A stretch of DNA of 64,000 bases, taken from Lachnospiraceae bacterium. Lineage in GTDB: Bacteria > Bacillota > Clostridia > Lachnospirales > Lachnospiraceae. Each line of letters opens with the position of its first letter. The first letter of the stretch is position 1. A program made the position numbers and the translations under genes. Below are positions 1 through 7,609 of this stretch, one piece after another. The notes under the pieces were generated by a model. That model was not told the DNA's origin. It saw only the letters and a list, made by a program, of their open reading frames with translations, and ran no database searches. The stretch is taken from positions 248,001-312,000 of the forward strand of contig CAJTEE010000003.1 in the NCBI GenBank assembly GCA_910575275.1, given 5' to 3'.

Positions 1-210
1 ATCCTGGACGAGCTTGGAAAGCCGGCCGGAGTCGTCGTCAGCGATAGAAACGGAAATGCAGAAGCCATATATGGATACCCGGTCAGGGACATAGAGGAGA
101 CGGATCTGAAGGACTGCGGGATCATCCTAGCAGTCGGAGAGAAAAACAATAAGGCCGTCGAGGAAAGGCTTAAGAGCCTGGGAATCACGGAGTATCTGGC
201 GCTGGTGTAA
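1..210 (+). CDS. 3' end of a Rossmann-like sugar/nucleotide-binding protein (partial)
   Basis: The window opens inside this gene; 69 codons and the TAA stop remain. The visible part alternates hydrophobic strands and helices (GVVVSD, GIILAVG), as in the small Rossmann-like domains attached to surface-glycan enzymes. The N-terminal domain of the GT32 glycosyltransferase at 2944-4149 has a similar layout, with a strand, an acidic turn and a second strand ending in LLAVS. It ends 9 bases before the RmlC-like gene, so it is probably in the same glycan operon. Catalytic function cannot be assigned from this tail. Confidence 0.6.
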   Translation: MLDELGKPAGVVVSDRNGNAEAIYGYPVRDIEETDLKDCGIILAVGEKNNKAVEERLKSLGITEYLALV

Positions 211-219
211 GGGAGGCGG

Positions 220-756
220 ATGATGATTTTTGAAAAATTAAAAATCGAGGGAGCGTTTTTGATCTGCCGTCAGCCCAATCAGGACGAACGAGGCTATTTT
301 TCAAGACTCTACTGTGAAAGAGAGTTTCGCGAGGCCGGGCTTGAGATGGAAATACGGCAGATGAATCTGTGTGAAAACAGAGAAAAAGGGACGCTCAGAG
401 GACTGCACTTTCAAAGAGGCGAATATGCGGAGGACAAGGTGGTTTCGTGTACGCGGGGCTGTATTTACGACGTGTGCGTGGATGTGAGGCCGGATTCACC
501 GACGTATCAAAGCTATTGCGCCTGTGAGCTGTCGGAGGAGAACGGGAGGATGCTGTATCTCCCAAAGGGCTGCGCGCACGGCTATGTCACGCTGACAGAG
601 GACTGCCAGCTTTTGTATCTGATGTCCCAGTTTTATGCCCCCGGACATGACGGAGGCTATCGGTATGACGATCCGGCCTTTCAGATCGACTGGCCGGTGA
701 AGACCGGTCTGATTCTTTCAAAAAAGGATCGGGAGCTGCCCTTTATCGGCGGCTGA
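220..756 (+). CDS. RmlC-like dTDP-4-dehydrorhamnose 3,5-epimerase family protein
   Basis: 178 residues, the usual length of the RmlC cupin family. Known members epimerise C3 and/or C5 of 4-keto-6-deoxy nucleotide sugars in the cytoplasm. The catalytic-base motif LRGLHFQ is present near residue 65. The DERGYFSRLY strand near the start and the late YAPGHDGGYRYDDP segment match the family's substrate loop and the position of its catalytic Tyr. A GGGAGGCGG ribosome site precedes two adjacent ATGs at 220 and 223. Next come a C-methyltransferase and an NAD-dependent epimerase, the set used for branched deoxysugars on surface glycans. The exact nucleotide sugar, and whether one or two carbons are epimerised, cannot be read from sequence. 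Confidence 0.85.
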   Translation: MMIFEKLKIEGAFLICRQPNQDERGYFSRLYCEREFREAGLEMEIRQMNLCENREKGTLRGLHFQRGEYAEDKVVSCTRGCIYDVCVDVRPDSPTYQSYCACELSEENGRMLYLPKGCAHGYVTLTEDCQLLYLMSQFYAPGHDGGYRYDDPAFQIDWPVKTGLILSKKDRELPFIGG

Positions 757-795
757 AGCAGGAAAGAAAATAAAAAAGGTGAGGAAGCAAACAGC

Positions 796-2028
796 ATGAA
801 CAAAAAGCAGTGCCGGTTTTGCGGCAAAGAATTAAAACATACAATGGTTGACTTGGGGCTTTCGCCCATCTCCAACGAATATGTGACAAAGGAGCATGTG
901 GATCTGGGGCAGTACTATTATCCCCTGCATGTGATGGTATGCGAGGAATGCCTGCTTGCACAGGCGATGGAATATAAAGCCCCGGAACAGATCTTTACGA
1001 ATTATAAATATTTCAGCTCGTATTCCAAAAGCTGGCTGGAGCACTGTAAAAGGTATGTGGATATGATTACCGAAAGGCTTTCTTTGAACAAGGGGAGCCT
1101 GGTATATGAAATAGCCTGTAACGACGGATACCTGCTTCAGTATTTCAAGCCTTATGGGATACCCGTGTTTGGGATAGAGCCTGCCGAAAATGTTGCAAAG
1201 GAGGCGGAAAAAAAGGGGATCGACGTGGCAGTGGAATTCTGGGGCGAACGTACGGCGGCCGGGATTGCGGATGAACATGGAAAGGCGGACCTGATCATCG
1301 GGAATAACGTACTGGCCCATGTGCCGGATATCAACGGGTTTGTGGAGGGGCTTCGCATCGCCCTGAAGGAGACAGGGACCATCACGATGGAATTCCCGCA
1401 TTTATTGAAGCTAATCGAGCTGAATCAGTTTGATACGATCTATCAGGAACATTTTTCCTACCTTTCCCTTTTGACCGTACGCCGGATCTTTCAGGCGCAT
1501 GGGCTGAAGATCTACGACGTGGAGGAGCTGGCGACCCATGGGGGTTCGCTGCGGATTTATGCGGCGCATACAAAAAACGCCGCGTATGCGGTATCAGAGA
1601 ATGTAAGCCGGGTGATACGGGACGAAAAAGAACATGGCTTTGAGCAGATGGAGACGTATGAGAATTTTGCGAAACAAGTGGAGGCGATCAAAAGGGACAG
1701 CTGTAAGCTCTTAATCAGGCTGAAGGAGGAGGGGAAAAAAATAGCCGCGTTCGGGGCGGCCGCCAAGGGAAATACCTTCCTGAATTACTGCGGTATAGGC
1801 AGAGAGTACATTGATTTTGTGGCGGATTCGAGTATCCCCAAGCAGGGCTTATATCTTCCGGGGACGAGGATTCCGATCGTCAGTCCGGACAGGATACGGG
1901 AGGAAAGGCCGGATTACATCGTTTTGCTTGCCTGGAATCTGCGGGATGAATTTTCGGAGCTGCTTTCGTATACGCGCGAATGGGGCTGTAAGCTGATCAC
2001 ATTTATTCCCCGGACGGAAGTGTTTTGA
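796..2028 (+). CDS. Class I SAM-dependent C-methyltransferase (TylCIII-like, three-domain)
   Basis: 410 residues, the length of NDP-hexose C-methyltransferases. An N-terminal zinc-binding region has paired cysteines (CRFCG near residue 5, CEECLLAQ near residue 50). A SAM-binding motif follows (YEIACNDGYLLQYF near residue 110). The C-terminal domain (FGAAAKGNTFLNYC near residue 325) is typical of the Methyltransf_13/Methyltransf_14 family. Known relatives add a methyl group to a 3- or 4-keto nucleotide sugar, giving a branched sugar. It overlaps the next start codon (TGATG), so it is translationally coupled to the epimerase/reductase. The substrate is inferred from context only. Confidence 0.85.
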   Translation: MNKKQCRFCGKELKHTMVDLGLSPISNEYVTKEHVDLGQYYYPLHVMVCEECLLAQAMEYKAPEQIFTNYKYFSSYSKSWLEHCKRYVDMITERLSLNKGSLVYEIACNDGYLLQYFKPYGIPVFGIEPAENVAKEAEKKGIDVAVEFWGERTAAGIADEHGKADLIIGNNVLAHVPDINGFVEGLRIALKETGTITMEFPHLLKLIELNQFDTIYQEHFSYLSLLTVRRIFQAHGLKIYDVEELATHGGSLRIYAAHTKNAAYAVSENVSRVIRDEKEHGFEQMETYENFAKQVEAIKRDSCKLLIRLKEEGKKIAAFGAAAKGNTFLNYCGIGREYIDFVADSSIPKQGLYLPGTRIPIVSPDRIREERPDYIVLLAWNLRDEFSELLSYTREWGCKLITFIPRTEVF

Positions 2029-2969
2029 TGAAAAAAGTAGTGCTGACAGGCGCCACAGGCTTTATCGGATATCATCTGCTGCGGGAACTGCGAAAAAAAG
2101 GGACGGAAGTCTGGGCTTTGTGCAGGAAAAGTAGCAGCGGGTATGACGCCGTAAAAAAAGCAGCAGGCGTGCATATCGTCGAATGCGGGCTGGAAGAAGT
2201 GCGGGACTTGCCAAAGCTCTGCCAGGAACGAAGGTTTGACGCGTTTTATCATCTGGCCTGGAGCGGCGCATCGGGGCCTCTCAGGGGAGAGTACGGCACG
2301 CAGGTAAAAAATGTCCTGTGGACCTGCGATTGTATAAAGGCGGCAAAGGAGCTGCAGTGCAAAAAAATAATCGTCACAGGGACAGTCTGTGAGAACCAGT
2401 GCGATGCGATTGCCGGCCTGGAAGAATTTGTGGGGGCCTCCTATTATTTATTCGCCAAGCGGTACGCACATGAGATGGCAGAGGAGATCAGTAAGGAGCT
2501 TGGCATTCCGCTGGTTTGGTGCCGGTTTTACCATCCGATCGGAGTATTCAATAAAAAGGAACAGATCATAGCGGATACCATATGGAAGCTGCTGCATCAG
2601 GAAACGCCGCGGTTCGGACCGGCAAAGGGACTGTTTGATGTGATCGACGTAAGGGACCTGGCATGTGCCCTGTATCGGATGGGAGAGACAGCGCTCAAAA
2701 ACGACACGTATTTCATCGGGAGCGGCAGCCCCAGGACGCTGAAGGAATATCTGGAGACGACAAAGGATATGTTGGATCCCTTCGCAAATATGCAGTACGG
2801 GGCGGTAAAAACGGCGGAACTTCCGATGGAGCGGGCCTGGCTCGACCCTTGTGCGTTTCAGGCGGAAACGGGATTCGCGCCGTCGATCCCGTTTGCGGAG
2901 AGTGTTGAAACGATGCGGACATGGCTGGAGAATGAGACGAAATATGAGATTGAAAAATGGCTCTTTTGA
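2028..2969 (+). CDS. NAD-dependent epimerase/dehydratase (extended SDR)
   Basis: 313 residues. The N-terminus carries the dinucleotide motif TGATGFIGYHLL (GxxGxxG). The segment YYLFAKRYAHEMA holds the active-site YxxxK-like pattern as YLFAK. Such enzymes oxidise, reduce or epimerise nucleotide sugars. I place the start at the ATG that overlaps the preceding stop (TGATG) rather than the TTG one codon earlier. It probably acts on the keto-sugar made by the upstream epimerase and methyltransferase. The gene overlaps the glycosyltransferase start at 2944 by 26 bases, as expected in a tightly packed operon. Confidence 0.85.
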   Translation: MKKVVLTGATGFIGYHLLRELRKKGTEVWALCRKSSSGYDAVKKAAGVHIVECGLEEVRDLPKLCQERRFDAFYHLAWSGASGPLRGEYGTQVKNVLWTCDCIKAAKELQCKKIIVTGTVCENQCDAIAGLEEFVGASYYLFAKRYAHEMAEEISKELGIPLVWCRFYHPIGVFNKKEQIIADTIWKLLHQETPRFGPAKGLFDVIDVRDLACALYRMGETALKNDTYFIGSGSPRTLKEYLETTKDMLDPFANMQYGAVKTAELPMERAWLDPCAFQAETGFAPSIPFAESVETMRTWLENETKYEIEKWLF

Positions 2970-4149
2970 GGAAATGGCAAGGCAGATCAAACAGGAGAAG
3001 CAAGAGATCGTTATTTTCGGGGCGGGCATGATCGGGACGGTTACGGCCCTGTCCCTGTTGAAAGAATATGGCCTGGAAGACAAGCTCTCTTTTTATGTGG
3101 ACAACGACCCCCAAAAGGCCGGGGACGCCGGCAACGGATACGAGGTCCGGCCGGTGGAGCGATTAAAGGATGCGGCCGGGGATAAGCTTGTAATCCTTTT
3201 GGCCGTGAGCCGATTCTCGGACAGCCTTGCGCAGCTCGAGAATTTTAAAAACCTGGAATACACGGACTGCTTTCTGATTCCGATGATGTGCATCACCAAT
3301 TTCAGGCCGTCAGAGGAAAACCTGATTCAAAAGGACAGCAAGACCCGCCGGATCCCGAAACGCATCCATTATATGTGGCTGGGAGGCAAGGAGCTTCCCG
3401 CGGCCCTTTCGCGGTGCATGGAGAGCTGGAAGAAGTACTGCCCGGACTATGAAATACTCTGCTGGAATGAGTCCAATTACGACATAAATAAGAATCTGTA
3501 TATGAAAGAGGCATACGAGCGGGGGATGTACGGGTTTGTGCCGGATTATGCAAGGCTGGATATCCTGTATACATACGGCGGGATCTATCTTGACACGGAT
3601 GTCGAGCTGGTCAGGGGATTGGATGACATGCTGTACCAGGAGGCGTTCTGCAGCGTTGAAAAATGGCAGAATCTCAACTTCGGAGGCGGGAGCGGCTCTG
3701 TAAAGGGCGGCCGCGCGGTCGGGGAGCTCTTGAAGGCGAGAGAAAATCTGGCTTTTATTGATGAGAGAGGGAATGTAAACAAAAATACATGTGGATATTA
3801 CGATACGCTGGCGCTGCAGAAATTCGGCTATAAGGTCTGCGGCAGAGTGCAGAAAATCCTGGATATGAATGTCTATCCGTATGAAGTGTTTCATCCGTAT
3901 GATTATATGTCGGGGAGGACAGTGCGGTCGGTCAATACCCACGGCATCCATCATTTTAACGGCGGATGGCTAGATGAGGAAATGAGGCAGGCCAACCAGA
4001 GGGCGGCGGAAGAATTTGAGGAAATCTGTCAAAAGGCAAAATGTGGCTCCTGTCACAGTAGTTACGGTTCACAGGTTCCCTGTGAACGTAACAGCATATG
4101 CCCATTTGAAATCGCCTGCGGCGATGGGGCATATGCTTTGGCTCCATAA
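2944..4149 (+). CDS. Two-domain glycosyltransferase: Rossmann-like domain plus GT32 (DXD)
   Basis: 401 residues from the ATG at 2944; the frame is open 31 codons further upstream, but that stretch is arginine-rich shadow of the previous gene. Residues 20-110 form a nucleotide-binding-like domain (IVIFGAGMIG). From about residue 135 a GT32 domain follows: RIHYMWLGG, then DYARLDILYTYGGIYLDTDVE with the DXD metal-binding motif. The family transfers sugars from nucleotide donors to surface glycans. The last 30 or so codons (CHSSYGSQ to the end) are unlike a glycosyltransferase and are encoded by the inverted-repeat element at 4061-4204. The native C-terminus was therefore replaced or extended by that element. 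Confidence 0.8.
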   Translation: MRLKNGSFEEMARQIKQEKQEIVIFGAGMIGTVTALSLLKEYGLEDKLSFYVDNDPQKAGDAGNGYEVRPVERLKDAAGDKLVILLAVSRFSDSLAQLENFKNLEYTDCFLIPMMCITNFRPSEENLIQKDSKTRRIPKRIHYMWLGGKELPAALSRCMESWKKYCPDYEILCWNESNYDINKNLYMKEAYERGMYGFVPDYARLDILYTYGGIYLDTDVELVRGLDDMLYQEAFCSVEKWQNLNFGGGSGSVKGGRAVGELLKARENLAFIDERGNVNKNTCGYYDTLALQKFGYKVCGRVQKILDMNVYPYEVFHPYDYMSGRTVRSVNTHGIHHFNGGWLDEEMRQANQRAAEEFEEICQKAKCGSCHSSYGSQVPCERNSICPFEIACGDGAYALAP

Positions 4150-4204
4150 TGGTATTGGCTCATGACGAATCAGCGGAGTGATTCGTCATGAAGTGAACAG
4201 TAAC
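4061..4204 (-). repeat. Long GTTAC-ended structured repeat, copy L1 (inserted in gene 3' end)
   Basis: The ends are inverted repeats: GTTACGGTTCAC at 4061-4072 and GTGAACAGTAAC at 4193-4204 pair at 11 of 12 positions. Inside are three hairpins: 4061-4092 (GGTTCACAGG with CCTGTGAAC), 4094-4136 (GCATATGCCC with GGGCATATGC around a CGCCTGCGGCG core) and 4160-4191 (a 13-bp perfect stem starting TCATGACGAATCA). Read on the minus strand, its core CCATCGCCGCAGGCGATTT matches copies at 26904-27036 and 18014-18119. It encodes the tail and stop codon of the preceding glycosyltransferase. No transposase is inside, so it looks like a MITE-like or structured-RNA repeat. Confidence 0.75.
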
Positions 4205-4223
4205 TCAATGTGAAAAGAAACAC

Positions 4224-4252
4224 TTGTGTAAATAGTCTTCATCCTGTACAAT
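4224..4252 (+). promoter_or_regulatory. Promoter A (sigma-A type), twin of the promoter at 7497
   Basis: TTGTGT at 4224-4229, a 17-base spacer and TACAAT at 4247-4252. From CACTTGTGTAAA through the -10 box it is nearly identical to the promoter before the zinc dehydrogenase (7497-7525), including most of the spacer. Such spacer identity suggests duplication or a shared regulator site rather than chance. It places the transcript start near 4259, downstream of an upstream in-frame ATG at 4251. Confidence 0.75.
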
Positions 4253-4263
4253 GGGATATAATT

Positions 4264-4294
4264 GTTACAGGTTAGCGGAAGGCTCAACCGTAAC
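4264..4294 (+). repeat. Short GTTAC...GTAAC hairpin in the 5' leader
   Basis: GTTAC at 4264 pairs with GTAAC ending at 4294, with inner pairs GGTT/AACC and AGC/GCT. The hairpin sits just after the predicted transcript start of promoter A and 22 bases before the epimerase ATG. It belongs to the short GTTAC/GTAAC hairpin family seen at 7437, 11306, 40529, 60357 and 61212. Confidence 0.55.
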
Positions 4295-4316
4295 ATATCA
4301 TTTTGGAGGAGAGGAT

Positions 4317-4979
4317 ATGGAGATTGAGCTGAACGCGTCAATGATGTGCGCGGACTATGGCCATCTGGAGCGGGAGGTCCGCAACCTGGAGAAGGGCGGC
4401 ATTGATTCCTTTCACATCGACATCATGGACGGCCGCTATGTTCCCAATTTTGCCATGTCGTTAAACGATATGCGCTACATCGCCCGTGTGGCGAATAGAC
4501 CGCTGGATGTGCACCTGATGATCGAGCATCCCAATAATAACATCGGGCTGTTTTTGAGCAGCCTGCGAGAGGGAGACACGGTCTATATCCATCCGGAGGC
4601 CGAGTACCATCCGTCTACGACGCTGCAGAACATTATCAATGCGGGGATCACGCCGGGGATTGCGATTAATCCGGGGACTTCCGTGGAGACCGTGATGGAG
4701 ATGCTGCGCATCGTAAAAAAGGTGCTGGTGATGTCCGTCAATCCCGGAAATGCCGGGCAGATGTATCTGCCATATGTGGGAAAGAAGATCATCAAGCTGC
4801 TTGCGATGAAAGAGGATATGGATTTTGAGATCTATTGGGATGGAGCCTGCAGTGCGGATAAGATTCTGGAATTTGCCCCCAAGGGCGTAAAGGGCTTTGT
4901 GCTGGGGACGACGCTGCTTTTCGGAAAAGAAAAATCCTATGAGGAAATTTTGCAGAACATACGGGAAATGAGGTTTTAG
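4317..4979 (+). CDS. Ribulose-phosphate 3-epimerase family protein
   Basis: 220 residues, the usual length of the RPE TIM barrel. The family interconverts D-ribulose 5-phosphate and D-xylulose 5-phosphate, or related ketose phosphates. Visible family motifs are the FHIDIMDGRYVPNF catalytic-Asp loop, DVHLMIEHP, YIHPEAE and the phosphate-loop-like MSVNPGNAGQ. The usual late VDGG is WDGACS here, so the second acidic residue is kept but its surroundings differ. I choose the ATG at 4317 (GGAGGAGAGG just upstream), because the in-frame ATG at 4251 lies within the promoter. It is followed 5 bases later by a cytidylyltransferase, so it may supply a pentulose phosphate for a CDP-linked product rather than serve central metabolism. 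Confidence 0.85.
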   Translation: MEIELNASMMCADYGHLEREVRNLEKGGIDSFHIDIMDGRYVPNFAMSLNDMRYIARVANRPLDVHLMIEHPNNNIGLFLSSLREGDTVYIHPEAEYHPSTTLQNIINAGITPGIAINPGTSVETVMEMLRIVKKVLVMSVNPGNAGQMYLPYVGKKIIKLLAMKEDMDFEIYWDGACSADKILEFAPKGVKGFVLGTTLLFGKEKSYEEILQNIREMRF

Positions 4980-4984
4980 GCAGA

Positions 4985-5695
4985 ATGAATGTGGCGGTCT
5001 TATTGGCAGGCGGGACGGGCACGAGGTTAGGGGCGGAGATTCCGAAGCAGTATATAGAGGCAGGAGGCCGGGCGGTGATCACGTTTCCGTTAGAATGCCT
5101 GTGCGGCCATGAGGAGATCGGCGCGGTGCAGATCGTGGCGGAGCCCGCCTGGTGGGAAAGGATCACAGAGTGGCTTTTGGAGTATGACCCCGGGAAAAAG
5201 TTCCGGGGCTTTTGTGCACCCGGAATGACAAGGCAGCTCTCGATTTTTCATGCGCTGGAGGAGATAAAGGGCTATGCGGCAGAGGAGGACTGTGTGCTGA
5301 TCCATGACGCCGCGAGACCGTGTTTGTCTGCGGGGCAGGTGACAGAATGCCTAAAAGCGGTCAAAGGGCATGACGGCGTACTTCCGGTGCTTCCTATGAA
5401 AGACACGGTATATCGGAGCCTGGACGGGAAAACGGTTTCTTCCTTATTGGAGAGGAGAGAAGTATTCGCGGGCCAGGCACCGGAGGTGTTTCGGTTTGGG
5501 AAATACTATGAGGCAAACGCGAGGCTTTTGCCGGAACAGATTCTGGAAGTCAACGGCTCCACGGAGCCGGCAATCCTGGCAGGAATGGATATTTTGATGA
5601 TACCGGGAGACGAGGAGAATTTTAAGATCACGACAAAGGCGGATCTGGAGTGGTTTTTACTCTCCAATGGTGATTTTTTGAAGGGGAGAGAGTGA
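4985..5695 (+). CDS. IspD/TarI-like cytidylyltransferase
   Basis: 236 residues, usual length. The nucleotide-binding motif LLAGGTGTRLG and the lysine-containing PKQYI lie near residue 10. HDAARPCLS near residue 105 is the family's metal/substrate region and a later GQAPEVF motif is kept. The family activates methylerythritol 4-phosphate (IspD) or ribitol 5-phosphate (TarI) with CTP. Its position after an RPE-like gene, with a polyol dehydrogenase under a twin promoter at 7497, favours a TarI-like role making a CDP-polyol for a cell-surface polymer. IspD activity cannot be excluded. Confidence 0.8.
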   Translation: MNVAVLLAGGTGTRLGAEIPKQYIEAGGRAVITFPLECLCGHEEIGAVQIVAEPAWWERITEWLLEYDPGKKFRGFCAPGMTRQLSIFHALEEIKGYAAEEDCVLIHDAARPCLSAGQVTECLKAVKGHDGVLPVLPMKDTVYRSLDGKTVSSLLERREVFAGQAPEVFRFGKYYEANARLLPEQILEVNGSTEPAILAGMDILMIPGDEENFKITTKADLEWFLLSNGDFLKGRE

Positions 5696-5832
5696 CACAA
5701 ATTGCAGTATCCAACGAGAAGCTGAACTGCTGTTACGGGCAGAAGGGATTTTTGCCGGCAGGCCGGTGCGTGGACGGGAATTACTCCGGCAATCGCCGTG
5801 AGAAAAGACTACAGGAGCTGTGAGGATAGAAA

Positions 5833-5967
5833 ATGAAGGTTGAACAAAAACTGCGGGAATTAGGGCTTGAACTGCCGGTAAGAATGGCAATCGGGGCAAA
5901 GAAACTGCCGGATAGGAGCGTGACAAAGATCATGACTGTCACCGAAGTATGGGATGAAGGGGAATAG
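5833..5967 (+). pseudogene. Small reading frame resembling an internally deleted RidA/YjgF gene
   Basis: 44 codons starting ATG. The beginning (MKVEQKLRELGLELP) looks like the N-terminus of RidA-family proteins and the end (AIGAKKLPDRSVTKIM) like their C-terminal strand; the enamine-hydrolase core of about 80 residues is missing. A second small frame at 5692-5823 (GTG start, overlapping the cytidylyltransferase stop, about 43 codons) has no recognisable family. Both may be debris of the event that placed the MATE gene inside this operon. The RidA assignment rests on short segments only. Confidence 0.35.
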
Positions 5968-5972
5968 AACTT

Positions 5973-7334
5973 ATGGGGCGGAAAGATTTGACGATAGGCC
6001 CTGTGTTTTCAACCATGTGCCTGTTTGCACTGCCTATGATTTTAGGAAACCTGCTGCAGCAGGGCTACAATATCGTGGACACCTGGGTGGTAGGACACTG
6101 CATCGGCTCTGACGCGCTGGCAGCGGTGGGATCGGCCTTTGCGCTAATGACCTTTTTGACTTCTATACTCCTTGGGCTGTGTATGGGCAGCGGCGTTGTG
6201 TTCTCTATTTGCTTTGGCGGGCAGGAAGAAGAACGGCTGGAGCGGGGCATCTGTTCCGCTTTTCTGCTGGCGTGCGTCATCGCGGCTGTCCTCACAGGCG
6301 GTTCTTTGCTGTGTGTCGACGGAATCATACAGTGGATGAACATTCCGGAGGAAATTGTGGACATCACGAGGGCTTACCTTCTGCTGGTGTTTTGGGGCAT
6401 CCCGGCGATTGCTCTCTATAATTTTTTCGGAGCCTATCTGAAAGCGTTAGGCAACTCCATTGTGCCTCTGGTGTTTTTAGGCGTTGCCACGGTGGTAAAC
6501 ATCGTGCTGGACATTGTCCTGGTTGCGATTTACCCCTTGGGGACTGCCGGAGCCGCGATTGCAACCGTTATCGCCCAATACATATCGGGCCTCGGCATCG
6601 GAATTTACACATTTGCAAAAGATGATAAAGTACGGCGGGCATTCCGGCGCTTCAAGGTCAAAAAGTCCAGCCTGGGAGAAATCGCCAGTTATTCACTTCT
6701 GACCTGTATGCAGCAGTCCGTCATGAACCTCGGTATTCTGATGGTGCAGGGCTTGGTGAACAGCTTCGGCACGGCGGTCATGGCGGCGTTTGCGGCAGGC
6801 GTGAAAATTGACGCGTTTGCCTATATGCCGGTGCAGGAGTACGGAAATGCGTTTTCCACGTTTATCGCACAGAATATGGGGGCAAAGCGAACCGACCGTG
6901 TCCGGCAGGGGGTCCGATATGGTGTTTTAACCTCCGCAGGCTATTGCGTATTGATTTCCCTGATCCTCTGGTTCCTGGCAAAACCGTTGATTTTTATTTT
7001 TATCGAACAGGAGGAAACGGTGATTGTCACGGAGGGAATCCGGTATCTGCATACAGTCGGGCCGTTCTACTGCGGAATCGGATGCCTGTTTTTACTCTAC
7101 GGGCTTTACCGGGCCCTTGGAAAACCAGCGATTTCTGTGATACTGACGGTTATTTCCCTTGGCACACGGGTCACGTTGTCCTATATTCTTTCTGCCATGC
7201 CGGAAATCGGCGTGGCCGGAATCTGGTGGTCGATCCCGATTGGCTGGGGGCTGGCAGATCTCGTCGGGTTTTTATGCTACTTCAAGAACAAATCCTTTTT
7301 CTTGGCAGAAAGAGGCGAGCGAATTGAAAGCTGA
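5973..7334 (+). CDS. MATE family multidrug/sodium antiporter
   Basis: 453 residues with about 12 hydrophobic segments, the MATE length. The N-terminal pattern (LALPMILGNLLQQGYNIVDTWVVG) and GLCMGSGVVFS in the first half are typical of NorM/DinF-like exporters. Proteins of this family export drugs or metabolites across the cytoplasmic membrane using Na+ or H+ gradients. The ATG follows the RidA-like remnant by 5 bases. It separates the cytidylyltransferase from the polyol dehydrogenase and has no obvious link to either, so it may be a later insertion. The substrate is unknown. Confidence 0.9.
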   Translation: MGRKDLTIGPVFSTMCLFALPMILGNLLQQGYNIVDTWVVGHCIGSDALAAVGSAFALMTFLTSILLGLCMGSGVVFSICFGGQEEERLERGICSAFLLACVIAAVLTGGSLLCVDGIIQWMNIPEEIVDITRAYLLLVFWGIPAIALYNFFGAYLKALGNSIVPLVFLGVATVVNIVLDIVLVAIYPLGTAGAAIATVIAQYISGLGIGIYTFAKDDKVRRAFRRFKVKKSSLGEIASYSLLTCMQQSVMNLGILMVQGLVNSFGTAVMAAFAAGVKIDAFAYMPVQEYGNAFSTFIAQNMGAKRTDRVRQGVRYGVLTSAGYCVLISLILWFLAKPLIFIFIEQEETVIVTEGIRYLHTVGPFYCGIGCLFLLYGLYRALGKPAISVILTVISLGTRVTLSYILSAMPEIGVAGIWWSIPIGWGLADLVGFLCYFKNKSFFLAERGERIES

Positions 7335-7436
7335 CATGCTGACAAACGGCATTGGATCCTAACTATGTCAATCCTTGGGCAGCCTCCTAATGGAATCCAA
7401 CCATACAAATATCGCAGCTAACCAAATGATCTTGTT

Positions 7437-7467
7437 GTGACAGTTCGGACGTCGTCTGAACTGTTAC
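7437..7467 (+). repeat. Short GTAAC palindrome, copy S1
   Basis: A 31-base near-perfect inverted repeat: a 14-base arm starting GTGACAGTTCGGAC, a 3-base loop, and a 14-base arm GTCTGAACTGTTAC. Copies at 11306-11336 and 40529-40559 differ at only a few bases. It lies about 100 bases after the MATE stop and 30 bases before promoter B, and no T-run follows. Confidence 0.8.
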
Positions 7468-7496
7468 ATTTTGTTGTCTGAATTGCTGCGCAGCAC

Positions 7497-7525
7497 TTGT
7501 GTAAACAGTCTCGATCCTGTACAAT
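7497..7525 (+). promoter_or_regulatory. Promoter B (sigma-A type), twin of the promoter at 4224
   Basis: TTGTGT at 7497-7502, a 17-base spacer and TACAAT at 7520-7525. About 30 of 33 bases match promoter A, including spacer bases. It drives the zinc dehydrogenase from a transcript start near 7532, leaving a leader of about 78 bases. Joint control with the epimerase/cytidylyltransferase pair is the simplest reading. Confidence 0.75.
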
Positions 7526-7609
7526 AGAGGAGGATTTGTCAAACGATATGCGTTATATTATATACACGACAAAAACCTGCGGGAAAGAGAAGGGAAGGAT
7601 TTAAGATAA

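Noticed and set aside
4251-4316. In-frame upstream ATG of the RPE-like gene
   Set aside because: It overlaps the -10 box of promoter A and lies before the likely transcript start; the ATG at 4317 has a strong ribosome site.
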